Translations under genes and position numbers: made by a program
Assembly: GCA_015501055.1 (NCBI GenBank)
Contig: JADNYV010000007.1
Span: forward strand, 541,966-605,965
DNA length: 64,000 bases
Source of the DNA: Mucidula mucida
Lineage: Eukaryota; Basidiomycota; Agaricomycetes; Agaricales; Physalacriaceae
Direction: 5' to 3'
Notes under the pieces: generated by a model
Database searches by the model: none
What the model saw: only the letters and a program-made list of their open reading frames with translations
Told to the model about the DNA's origin: nothing
Shown here: in pieces, positions 22,784-33,311 of the stretch
How positions within the stretch are numbered: position 1 is the first letter of the stretch
Layout of the letters: each line of letters opens with the position of its first letter

Positions 22784-23713
22784 ATGTCCAACGAAGCACC
22801 CAAAGCCGCTCATCACACACCCGCTCATCACGCCAATGACGAAACCAAAGGCCGATCCCTGGTCAACAAGCCTTATGACTATGACGGGGACAAGTCCAAG
22901 TACAAGAGCTGGTGGCGATCGATGTTTACATACATCCGTGACAAGAAGAACAACCTCACATCGGACTCCGAAAGGATCGATGTTGTTCTCTCCTACATCC
23001 GAGGAGATCACGTTGATGCATGGGTCCAGAACTACTCGGACCAGAACTTCGATGAGGAAGAAGAGGAATGGACAGTCTCTTGGACTGAGTTCAAAGAGAA
23101 CTTGAAGGAGCGATTTGTGGACTCCAACCTCGCGCGAGATGCGCAAGATCAGATCGAACGGTTGCGCCAGGGGCAAGACACCGCTCAAGATTTCTTTCAG
23201 AAGTTCGAGGTCCTGCTTACTCAGGCGGAATACTCGAAGGATGATGCATTTGTCGTGCGACTTCTCGAGACCAATGTCAACGAGAAGATCATCGACCAGA
23301 TCTATGGCAGCCGAGATGGGTTGCCAAAGAAGTACAAGGATTGGAAGGCACAGATCATTCAGATCGATCAGCTATGGAGAAGGCGGGCGGCGAGCAAGAG
23401 GTCCGGCATGCAGGTCCGGCCCCAAGCTCCGCAGGCGGCTACATCGAGAGTCAACCCTACGAATCCACCCCCGACGCCAATCACACGACGAGATGCCACC
23501 GGCGTTACCTATGGAGGAGCCGGCAGACCGATGGACATCGACAACGCACGTCGAAGAGGACTTTGCTTCAGCTGTGGCGAACACGGCCATGTCAGCAGGT
23601 TCTGTCCTAAGAAGGGTCGACCCCAGACGATTCGGGGTCTATGGACCGAAATGAACGATGAGGAGAAGAAGAAGTTGGCCGAAGAGTTGGGTTTTGCGAA
23701 GCTCCCGCAGTAG
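22784..23713 (+). CDS. Gag of chromovirus element 1
   Basis: A 309-residue structural protein that packages the element RNA. ATG 22784 starts MSNEAPKAAHH. The capsid-like region has KYKSWWRSMFTYI, GDHVDAWVQNYSDQNF and RFVDSNLARDAQDQIERLRQ, followed by a basic linker. A CCHC zinc knuckle CFSCGEHGHVSRFC lies near residue 265. The ORF is uninterrupted and ends at TAG 23711-23713. Its 3' end overlaps an open pol frame (open from 23655) that is offset by +1, so pol may be made by frameshifting or from a separate initiation. The counterpart in element 2 has three stop codons. Confidence 0.88.
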   Translation: MSNEAPKAAHHTPAHHANDETKGRSLVNKPYDYDGDKSKYKSWWRSMFTYIRDKKNNLTSDSERIDVVLSYIRGDHVDAWVQNYSDQNFDEEEEEWTVSWTEFKENLKERFVDSNLARDAQDQIERLRQGQDTAQDFFQKFEVLLTQAEYSKDDAFVVRLLETNVNEKIIDQIYGSRDGLPKKYKDWKAQIIQIDQLWRRRAASKRSGMQVRPQAPQAATSRVNPTNPPPTPITRRDATGVTYGGAGRPMDIDNARRRGLCFSCGEHGHVSRFCPKKGRPQTIRGLWTEMNDEEKKKLAEELGFAKLPQ

Positions 23714-26700
23714 ACGCAGTCCTGCCGGAGCAGTCATCAAGGAAGGGTCGTCAGATGCAGAATTTATTTACAGTACGGGTACTGAAACTTCTAAAATATC
23801 ATCGACGACTTCACCACAAAACCTGCGAAAGAAAGATTTGAGCCAAATACGCCCGAGTGGATGCACAACGGCTAAGAGAGGATGACGTGCGAGAGCAGTG
23901 GGAATTTTGAGAGCATGGATGCCGGAGCGGAGAGAGAGAGAAGCGACGGAGGAGAAGGTGATGGCGATCAGAGCGTTGACAAAGGAAGCTGCGGTGGAAG
24001 TTGTGACGGAGTTGAAAAAGTCGAGGAAGTACATCCGGGGAACAAAGGGGCAGGACATGAAACTCCGAGTAACCATAGAGAGCGTACACACAGGCTCTGA
24101 ATGGGAAACGAGTGCCCTTCTTGACAGTGGAGCAACGGGTTCTTGTGTCAATAAAGAATTCGTCGAGAAGAACGGACTCCCGATCAAGGAGTTACCGGTC
24201 AAGCTCCCTGTCTACAATGCGGATGGAACCCTAAACGAGGGAGGAGCAATCGAAGGTTTTGTGGAGGTCCGGATGAAGATCGGTGATCACGCAGAAAAGA
24301 TTGAGTTGGCCGTCACCAATCTTGGCAAAACAAGCATCTTTTTGGGGCTAGATTGGTTACGATATCACAACCCCACGATCAACTGGACGGAATCCACGTT
24401 GACTTTTGATCGATGCCCAGACCGTTGCGGCTACCTACCCGAGTATAACTCGCCGGAAGATGAAGGAGAAGATGTAGAAGAGAAGTTGGAAGAGGGAGAG
24501 CGTTTGTTCTGGATGGACTGGGACAACTATCGCAAAAGCGGTGAAAAGCTGAGATCACAACAGCCTTCATCCGCTGCTGCACCTTACATTGAGGAATTCT
24601 CCGATGTATTTAGCAAGGCGGACTTTGACAAGTTACCGGAGCGAAGACCCTGGGATCACGCGATAGAACTTACGCCTGGTTCCAAACCGGTTGACTGCAA
24701 GGTTATCCCCTTAGTCCATCCGAGCAGAAGGCATTAGACGAGTTCTTGGAGGAAAACATACGCACGGGACGCATACGGCCATCAATTCACCATGGCTCAC
24801 CATTCTTCTTTGTCAAGAAGAAGGACGGAAGCCTTCGGCCAGTGCAGGATTATCGGAAGTTGAACGACATGACAATCAAGAACCGATACCCCTTGCCGTT
24901 GATTCAGGAGCTTATCGACAAGTTGAAGGGAGCAAAGGTTTTCACAAAGATGGATGTCCGATGGGGTTACAATAACATCCGGATCAAAGAAGGTGATGAG
25001 TGGAAAGCGGCGTTTAGAACAAACCGAGGCCTGTTCGAGCCCTCAGTCATGTTCTTCGGACTTACAAACTCGCCGGCAACGTTCCAATCGTTCATGAATC
25101 ACATTCTGAAGGAGTTGATCATGAAGGACATGTTATAGTTTACTTAGACGACATACTTATTTTACGAACACATTGGAAGAACATAGGCATATTGTACGAC
25201 GAGTACTAGAGATATTGCGAGTAAATAAGTTGTATTTAAAACCCGAGAAATGTAGTTTTGAGGCACATACTGTAGATTACTTGGGAGTTATTGTTGGAGG
25301 AGGAGAAGTGAAGATGGATCCGGCAAAAGTGGCCGTAGTGAAGGAATGGAAGGAGCCGACGAAGAAGAAGGAAGTACAGTCATTCCTGGGCTTCTGCAAC
25401 TTCTACCGACGTTTCATCCGGGGATTTGCGGGAGTAGCGAAGCCATTGACATCGCTAACCGGGAAGGGCGAGTGGGTTTGGGGCATGGAGCAGCACGAGG
25501 CGTTTGAGGAGTTGAAACGGAGGATGACGGAAGAACCCGTTCTGATCGTACCACGCGACGACGGCAAGTTTCGAGTCGAGGCGGACTCCTCGAACTATGC
25601 GAACGGGGCGGTTCTTTCCCAGTTGTTGACGGAAAATGGAGACCAGTAGCCTTTCGGTCTCGCGCGCTGAACGAAGTAGAGCGCAATTATGAGATCTATG
25701 ACAAAGAGATGATGGCTATTATGGACTCGATTGACGACTGGAGCAATATCTCCTTGGAGCAAAGGAAACGGTGGAGGTTTTACCGATCATCAAAACCTCC
25801 AGTACTTCCGGAAGCCACAGAAGTTGAATCGGAGGCAGGCGAGATGGGTTACGGAGTTGGCGGAGTATGACATACAGATGATTCACAAGCCGGGCAAGAC
25901 GATGGGGAAAGCTGATGCCTTGTCAAGGATGACAGGCCTTGAGAAGGGGGAAAAAGATAACGAAAACGTTGTTTTGCTCAAGCCGGAGTTTTTTATTTCA
26001 CAAATTCAATTCTCTTTACATACAGTAGATACACCGGAGGACGAATTACTTAACAAAATCAAACAAAGAAAAGGAAACAAAGACAGATACGTACAAAAAG
26101 CATTAGAAAACAAAGAAAAAGGATGGGAAGAGAAGGAAAATGGACTTATTATGTGGAAAGATCGTATTTACATACCGAAGGACAAGGAATTGCGGGGAAA
26201 AGTTATTGGAATGCATCACGACGCACAGCTTGCAGGGCATCCCGGACGATACAAGACCCTCGAGCTGATCACACGTACCTATTGGTGGCCAGGAATCAGC
26301 CGAGATGTCCGTGAATATGTGGAAGGGTGTCAAAAATGCCAGGTCACAAAGTCACATCGCACGAAGCCGGCTGCACCTCTTCATCCTATTGATGTGCCAA
26401 GCGAGCCATGGAGATAGTAGGGACGGACATGATTGGAGAACTGCCGGAATCAGGAGGATACAACGCGATCAGCACGTTTGTGGACCATTTCACAAAGGAT
26501 TACGCATCATACCGACACACACCACTCTGACGTCGGAAGGCATGGCCCGCATTTACCGTGATCGCATTTTCCCCATACATGGGATGCCACGACAGATGAT
26601 ACATGATCGCGGTCCACAATACCACTCGGTTTCATGAAGGAGTTGTACCGGTTGTTGGGCATATAAGGAAACTTTACAACGGCGTATCATCCACAGGCAA

Positions 26701-27618
26701 ATGGGCAGACGGAACGGCTGAACCAAGAGATAGAACATTTCTTACGGTTATTTGTCAACTACCATCAGAACGACTGGCACGAATGGCTACCCTCTGCTGA
26801 ATTTGTTTACAACATCGAGTTCACTCGGCGACCAAAGTCACTCCGTTCTTCGCAGACATGGGCAGACATCCCTACAAAGGCACCGCTCCGAAAACGGCAT
26901 AAGAAATGAGACTGCGCAGGAGTTTGCCGACGGCATGAGGAAGACATGGGACGAAGTGGGGTCAGCATTGAAGATGGCAAAAGAGACATGAAACGGTTTT
27001 ATGACAGGAAGCGAACAGAGGCAGTAGAGTACAAGAACGGCGACAAAGTTGGCTGGAAGGGACGAATCTCAGCACGGACCGACCAATGAAGAAGCTCGAT
27101 GACAAACAATTCGGGCCGTTCAAAGTGATCAAAAAGTTGGGACGAGCTCTTACAAGCTCAGATTCCTCACACTGGAAAAGCATCCATCCCGTGTTCAATG
27201 AGGCCCTGTTGACGCCTTACCACGAGCCCCAATTTCCGACGCAACCCCGAGACACGCGTCCACCACCTGTGCTGGAAGGAGCCGAACCGGAATGGGAGGT
27301 TGAGAAAGTGGTGAATTCCCGGAAGTACCGCGGGGGTTTTCAATACAAGGTTCACTGGAAGGGTTATGGCACACACGAACAGACATGGGAACCGGCATGC
27401 AATCTAAAAATGCCGACGAAGCCATCAGTGATTTCCACCAACAATATCCGAACAAGCCGAAGCCACCCGCGCTTGCTCGCATTGAAGTCCCCATGTTGCA
27501 ATTTCCATCACATCTATTCCGACCCATGCCACCGCCTGATACCGAACCCCTTAACGTCATGCTACCCTCTGCAGCCCTCATGGAGCGACTCTGGCGCAGA
27601 ATGGAACTTGCGCCTTAA
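23655..27618 (+). pseudogene. Pol of chromovirus element 1 (protease-RT-RNase H-integrase-chromodomain), multiple frame breaks
   Basis: Domains in order: aspartic protease with LLDSGATGSCV (about 24117-24150); RT with [30 protein letters not shown] and [12 protein letters not shown]; the active-site block falls in a frame-disrupted stretch (25129-25170). RNase H follows (about 25480-25870), then a linker KADALSRMTG, integrase with HHCC zinc finger (HHDAQLAGHPG, CQKCQ), DDE core (GTDMIGEL, DRGPQYH region, NGQTERLNQ) and a chromodomain WEVEKVVNSRKYRGGFQYKV, then HWKGYGTHEQTWEP (27295-27400). Breaks relative to element 2 are mostly one-base losses (near 23817, 23862, 23893, 24702, 24790, 25129, 25165). 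As sequenced it cannot make a full polyprotein. The chromodomain implies targeting to modified histones. Confidence 0.85.
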
Positions 27619-27629
27619 GGAGGGGGTGA
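27617..27629 (+). promoter_or_regulatory. Polypurine tract of element 1
   Basis: AAGGAGGGGG directly before the 3' LTR (27630), the plus-strand primer site in reverse transcription. It overlaps the pol stop codon TAA. The identical tract occurs in element 2 at 53035-53044. Confidence 0.85.
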
Positions 27630-28160
27630 TGTTATGAATCGCCATATTTTCACACTTTCACATCTTATCATATCTTATCGGGGGCCTTGTCTTATCAACC
27701 AACAAACCGTTTCATCATCTGTTTCGTCACCGATCATACTCCTTTTCATTACCAAAGCCGTACTCATGTCGGACACACACCCAACACATGGATGACATCA
27801 TACATGCCGATACCTCATGGACTCTCTATTGTATACACACCACCGACACTCGTAGCACACATGGTTGTTTCAGTATTATTACTTACATGCAGTTACCACT
27901 CGTATTTAATGGTTTCATGGACTAGTAGCATACAACACTGGGTCAAGGGCGTGGAGTTAACCCTATCGGAAACATGTATGGACAAGGAGTCCCAAACACA
28001 GGCTTACTAGTATATAAGCAGTAGCGTAGTATCATTGTACTTTAGTTCCGATCTCGTTTATACACCTGGCCTAGCCTAGTCTTACGAACGTGAACACTTT
28101 CTTCCTTAAGTTCTTGCTGTGGTACCTGGTTAAGTCTCGTGGCTTAGTCAGTCGCTAACA
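27630..28160 (+). repeat. 3' LTR of element 1
   Basis: 531 bp, TG...CA ends, same TATA and TAGTTCCGATCT block as the 5' LTR. It differs from the 5' LTR at more than 20 sites by eye. The right flank CCAAG does not match the left flank. Confidence 0.9.
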
Positions 28161-28316
28161 CCAAGCTATATTCACATACCTTGAACCTTATATTTTGTAT
28201 ATGTAGTAGTACTGTCGTTTGGACACAGCTGGTTGCCTACAAAAGTGAGACCTAGGACTGGTCGTTCCGATGCGGCACCAAATGACGGAGAGATAAAAAG
28301 AACCTGGAGTGACATA

Positions 28317-28814
28317 AGGTAGGCGACACTCAGAGGTAACGTACCCTGAGGACCCTGAGTCACAGTGTGACGGTCGCACCAAATCGGGCCAATCGACCTC
28401 GCGCCCAACGATAATTCATGAACGATATGTGTTGCTCGCATTTTGGTGACTATCTAACTCCAAGAGATTGTTCTAATAGTAGTCTAAGTCTTGGATACGA
28501 GAGGGATAAGTGTGCTTTTGAGAACTGAGCGAGTAGTCCTTAAAATACTTCTAATCTATATGCGACCGCGCTGACACGGTTGTCGCGTGGTTAAAACCAA
28601 GAACTGCTCATTCGGGACTAATTTTACTACCAATCAAAATAGCGGGTCATCATTGTCAACTATTTACGCAAAATCTCTTGGAAAATTTAGAGGCCAGAAG
28701 TGCCTTGATAAAGGTAAAAGCGACGATTTCCTACTGATCCCAGGCTGATGAGGCCCGATTAGGCTGTCACACTCAGGGTCCTCAGGGTACGTTACCTCTG
28801 AGTGTCGCCTACCT
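28317..28814. mobile_element. MITE with 44-bp perfect TIRs and TA duplication
   Basis: The 498-bp element begins AGGTAGGCGACACTCAGAGG and ends with the exact complement; identity of the two arms runs 44 bp without mismatch and resumes after a short insertion. The flanks are TA on both sides (28315-28316, 28815-28816), the duplication made by Tc1/mariner-type transposases. No ORF inside. It sits 75 bp upstream of the NADH dehydrogenase start codon. Confidence 0.8.
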
Positions 28815-28889
28815 TAATAATCTCGAGGTCAGGTACATACGTCGTCACCGCCCCGCTCACTCTGCTTCTACCTTTTGACGGCCGGGAAC

Positions 28890-31426
28890 ATGCTGCATGT
28901 TTCGCGCCCTACCACCGCGCGCAGCATCCGACCCCGCTTCCGCCTACCCCACATCAGAAATGTCTCGTCCAAGCAGCGGCCGAGCACCCTCCAGCGCGCC
29001 AAAACTTATGCGAAATACACCGGATATTTCACGCTCTCGTCTGTCTGTGGGCTAGTCTTGATTGGCGGTGCAATCTTCGTACACGACGCGTTCACGTACA
29101 CTCAGAAACACGCGGAACGGGTGCCTCGTTCTCCGCTGGCGTTGCATCCGCAGACTGGCGGTCCCAAGGATCTCCCCATTGTCAGTGTGGCTATGGACGA
29201 CGAGGACGACGAGGAGCAGAAGAAACTGGCGTCGCGCCCGCGGCTCGTCATTGTCGGCGGTGGATGGGGAGTGCGTCCAAGTTCACCCGCCGCATTCCAG
29301 GCGTCCGGCTGACCCGTTTTTATAGGCAATGGGCGTCCTGCAGACATTGTATCCTGGAGATTATCATGTCACTATTGTTTCAACTGAAACTTTCACCACG
29401 TTCACTCCCTTATTGCCTTGCAAGTCACAGCCAATTCACTTTGCGCTCTTCCCCCGCTAACTCGTCTGTTACAGCTGCTGCCGTCGGTACTGTCCAAGTT
29501 CGCTCTTTGATAGAACCAATTAGAAAGGTAATTGCGCGTCTACGAGGTCATTTTGTTCAAGGAAAAGCTGTCGATGTCGCAATGCAAGAACAGTTACTTG
29601 AAGTCGAAACTGCGGGCTCCGATGGACAATCACGACACGTCTACATTCCGTATAATCTTCGTCATTTGAAAATTGGCTCTCTTTGACGCGTCTTTTCTAG
29701 TTATGATAAACTGATAATCGCGGTTGGATCCACGTCTAGTACCCATGGCGTCCCTGGTTTGGAGAATTGTTTCCAGCTCAAGACTATTGGCGACGCGCAG
29801 GCCATCCGACGACGCGTCATGGACAACTTTGAGATTGCAAGTTTACCTACGACTTCGCCAGAGGAACGAAAGCGGCTACTCAGCTTTGTTGTGTGTGGAG
29901 GGGGACCAACTGGAATTGAGACAGCAGCGGTATGATGCACAATGACACTAATGACCGCATCTGACTATAACTTTTGCAACAGGAAATCTACGACTTTTGT
30001 CAGGAGGATATCATGAAATATGTAGGGCCCATCTTGTTCCGGAGGATTGCACTGAATGCATTTCATAGTACCCCAAGATCTGTCGCGAAGAGGTTTCGAT
30101 TCACGTCATACAATCCAGGGAGCATATTCTGAACACCGTGCGTCCAGTTGTCAAACGATTTTTTCCCATTTAACTCTTTGTAGTACTCCGAAGCGATATC
30201 CTTATATGCGGAAGACAAGTTTGCTCGCGACAATGTTGATCTTATAACCTCTGCTCGGTAGGATCGTCGCACAGATAGCCGTGCAGCTCGCTTACATCCA
30301 TTCATTTTTTAGAGTTTCTGCAGTCAATCCTAAATATGTATTGTACACCGTCCGCGGCCCAGATGGGAAAACCGAACAGCACAGTATACCGTCCAACTTC
30401 GTCTTATGGTCTACTGGTATAGCCATGAATCCATTTACTGAACGCGTCACCAGTCTGCTTCCGAACCAAGTTCACAAGAAGGCGATCGAAGTCGACGCGC
30501 ACCTACGTGTTAAGGGGGCTCCTCTTGGAAGCATGTATGCTATCGGTGACTGCGCCACGGTAAGGCGTGCCTTTTATCTTGAGTGTGCTGCCTGCTCAGA
30601 GTCGTGGCCTGCAGATCGAGACGTCTATCGTCAGCTATTTCATGGAACTCGTGGAGGATGCAGATCGCGACAAGAACGGGAAGATCGATTACGACGAGTG
30701 GGAGATCATGGGTACAGTGCTGCTGCTGCTTTCTTACGCGCTATCCTAATTCTCCGCCTAGTTTCGAGGATCAAGCAGCGCATCCCGATGGCTGAGGATC
30801 ATGTCGGCAAAGTAGGTCTCGGTGATCTCGTAGCATGGTTCTTGTGGCTTGACACTCTATCAAGGTTAGGGAACTGTTCGAGTTGTACGATACAGACGCG
30901 GACAACAGCCTGTCCTTAAATGAAGTCGCTCGGCTCCTTGAAGGCATTGGCAACAAGATCACCTCCCTTCCAGCGGTACTTGCTCTAATTTCTCGGAGCT
31001 ATCCGCAGTACATTGACCATTGCGCGTAATAGACCGCCCAAGTGGCTTCCCAAGAGGGCAAATACATCGGCAAAAAGCTGCACAAGCTCACGCGGCAATC
31101 CGAGCGACTCGAGGCGCAAGGCTTGACGCCGATAGAGATCGACAACGCCGTCTCCGGGCCCTTCCGCTACATGCACCTTGGCAGCCTGGCATACATTGGG
31201 AACGCGGCCGTGTTCGATTTGGGGCGCTTTTCGTTTATGGGCGGACTCGCGGCAATGTATGCGTGGCGCAGTATCTATTGGAATGAACAAGTTTCTATGA
31301 GAACACGAGCCCTTCTCATGATTGACTGGATTATTCGGTGCGAATGTTGTTGTTCTTGATTGCGTTGCATGCGCTAATTGGACATTTATCAGTGGTGTGT
31401 GGGGTCGTGATCTGTCAAGGCTTTAA
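28890..31426 (+). CDS. Type II NAD(P)H dehydrogenase with EF-hands (mitochondrial NDE/NDI)
   Basis: Single-subunit rotenone-insensitive NAD(P)H:ubiquinone oxidoreductase of the inner mitochondrial membrane. ATG 28890 gives an Arg-rich, acid-poor presequence (MLHVSRPTTARSIRPRFRLP) and a hydrophobic segment YFTLSSVCGLVLIGGAIFV. The first dinucleotide fold is RLVIVGGGWG, spliced to AMGVLQTLYP; the second is FVVCGGGPTGIETAAE. YAIGDCAT is the FAD-binding GD motif. An insertion carries EF-hand loops DADRDKNGKIDYDE and YDTDADNSLSLNE, pointing to calcium control as in fungal external NADPH enzymes. The C-terminal membrane-anchoring part includes GSLAYIGNAAVFDLG and ends GRDLSRL. Many short introns (e.g. 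about 29272-29325, 29434-29470, 29935-29982, 31337-31391). The frame is consistent throughout. Confidence 0.9.
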
Positions 31427-31509
31427 GAGGTTATTACCAAGTAAGTTACGCTCTGGACTTGTTGTATGTATATAGCTAGATGGGGACGCTTTCTCGGACC
31501 TCTAATCCA

Positions 31510-33311
31510 TCATTGATCCTGCCAGTCGTACGAACCTACAATAGCAGTCTTTCCGATAAAGGAGCCTTGGTTTGGAGCCAGGATGGTCATTTTGCGCTGA
31601 GGGATGTCGATTTTGGTTCTTGCAGACTGTGAGGGTCGGATTGAAGTGGCAGTCGTAGGTACATACATTATCAGAAATCCGATGATCGTGCAGTCGAGAA
31701 TGGCTTCATCGTACATTTCAACGTCGGGGTTTGATGAGGACAGCAAGGCGAGGACGGCATTGAGGAGTCCAGAGCCTGGCTGACTGGGCTCGACACGAAC
31801 GGGTTGAGTTTCAGATACGACGCGTTTGGCACCAACAGGGAGGGCATCCGAGGGTGCCATCATAGCTGAGAAGGACAAATGAGCTACCACAATGCACTTG
31901 CGGAAAAATACGTGCCAGCCCCAATACGGTATATCGTCAGATCATCGAAACCAATGACAGTTGATGAAGGCGAGAGGACAATGTCTGAAAAGGTATCGTT
32001 GTTGACGGCAGACGGCGAAATCCCAGCGGGTGGTTTGATAACTTGACCGTACATATATGTATGTAACTGGTGACTCTGAACGCGTTCCCGGTATCCCATA
32101 TCCAACTCGACCACCTGAGTGAGAATTGAGCGCGAAGGCGCCGAGAATGAGGACGGGCACTTACCCGCCTGATTTTGGTATTTTAACAACTGTCAATTTT
32201 GAGCCGAAGGCCTTTTGCATCTCGGCGTTGAGCTTCTCGTGTCCGACGACCAGGATGACATTAACTGGATTGTTCAATTAGTGCATGTACCACTGACGGA
32301 GGAGCTACTGACTTTTGAAAGCCTTGATGCATTCGTCAATCAGCCGGTGGCGCATGTCCGTCGTGTTAGCAGGGCCAGTGGCCAGCGCGGACGGCGTATC
32401 GACGATCAAACCACCAATAGCGCCTTTCAGATCGTTGGACTGCCTTTCGGAGACGATCTCACCCAGGTTGCGTATCAACCGTTCCATTAAGAGCGGGTTC
32501 TTCTTCACCTCCGAGTGCCCGTACCAGAATGCAATGGGGAGCAACGCATTGGACGACAGAGAAGTGGGAGCGGATGTAGCAGCTGAGCCAAGCGTGTTTG
32601 CAGGCGAACAGGTGGGTATTGGGCTGCTCACGGGGTAACCGAGATGGCACCAGGCGCGGACCAGCCGCCCTAAACGAAGGAAGGATAAGACACTGGTGCT
32701 TGCAGAGCGTCAGATCGATCTGCGCACCTCGGCTGGGTCAATGTTCGCCACCAATGGCGTCCAGCCTTGACCGGAACGTACGGCGTAATTGACGAGGATC
32801 TTGCAGACTGTGGTCTTGCCAGAGTTACTTGGGCCGAGAACCAAGACGCGCGGGGGCTGGTTTCTGTAGTCGGTCCGGCCGGGAGCATCGCGCAATTCTG
32901 CGAGTGCGCGAACACGCATTTGCTCGAACGCGATGTGGAGGTTTCCATAGGCTTTCATGGGTGTTTCCTCGGATTGATAGTCGCTGGAAGCACGGCCTGT
33001 GACGTGCACGGACGTGTCAGTACTTGTGCAGTCAGATCGTGTGTAGTAAGACTCATCAGAAGGCTGCATCCATGCCAGGTAAAGACGGCCGCCTTGCATT
33101 CGAGACCGAACACATAAGTCTGCCCTTCGACGAGTTCAAAGCCAAATATTTCAGCGTGTCCATTGACCAACTGAAGAGTAGTGAGGACTAGTCAAATGAA
33201 TTAGATCAAACGCACCTTGATTGCCAACGATGTGTTGGGGTCTAGTTCAAACCTGTATTCTGTCTCTGGTAAGAGGTCGACAACCTGAATTTCTGCTTGC
33301 TGCTCCGCCAT
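31510..33311 (-). CDS. clp1: CLP1, polynucleotide 5'-kinase-like mRNA cleavage and polyadenylation factor
   Basis: A subunit of cleavage factor IA (pre-mRNA 3'-end formation) and, in many species, of tRNA splicing complexes; nuclear. Minus strand from ATG 33311: MAEQQAEIQVVDLLPETEYR. An N-terminal beta domain follows (GHAEIFGFELVEGQTYVFGL). The P-loop is VLVLGPSNSGKTTVCKIL (Walker A GPSNSGKT), then PLVANIDPAEGGWSAPG and GGLIVDTPS. The C-terminal domain ends MTILAPNQGSFIGKTAIVGS and YDWQDQ, the characteristic CLP1 ending. Short introns interrupt the gene at several points (around 33190-33220, 33000-33050, 32650-32715, 32275-32310, 32118-32165, 31870-31915). Its 3' end faces the NADH dehydrogenase gene, with the stops 84 bp apart. 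Confidence 0.9.

Larger units (their letters stand above)
21657..28160 (+). mobile_element. Ty3/gypsy chromovirus element 1 (LTR to LTR)
   Basis: A 6.5-kb element: 5' LTR 21657-22185, PBS 22188-22199, leader, gag 22784-23713, pol with protease, RT, RNase H, integrase and C-terminal chromodomain to 27618, polypurine tract, then 3' LTR 27630-28160. Both LTRs start TGTTATGAAT and end CGCTAACA. Gag is intact; pol carries several single-base deletions relative to element 2 at 47058-53578. The 5-bp flanks do not match (AGGGT left, CCAAG right), and the two LTRs differ at more than 20 sites by eye. The structure is therefore probably recombinant rather than one simple insertion. Confidence 0.9.

Noticed and set aside
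22769..23188. Minus-strand ORF opposite gag (also 48174-48830)
   Set aside because: Open in both element copies only because of gag codon bias; no protein features or own promoter.
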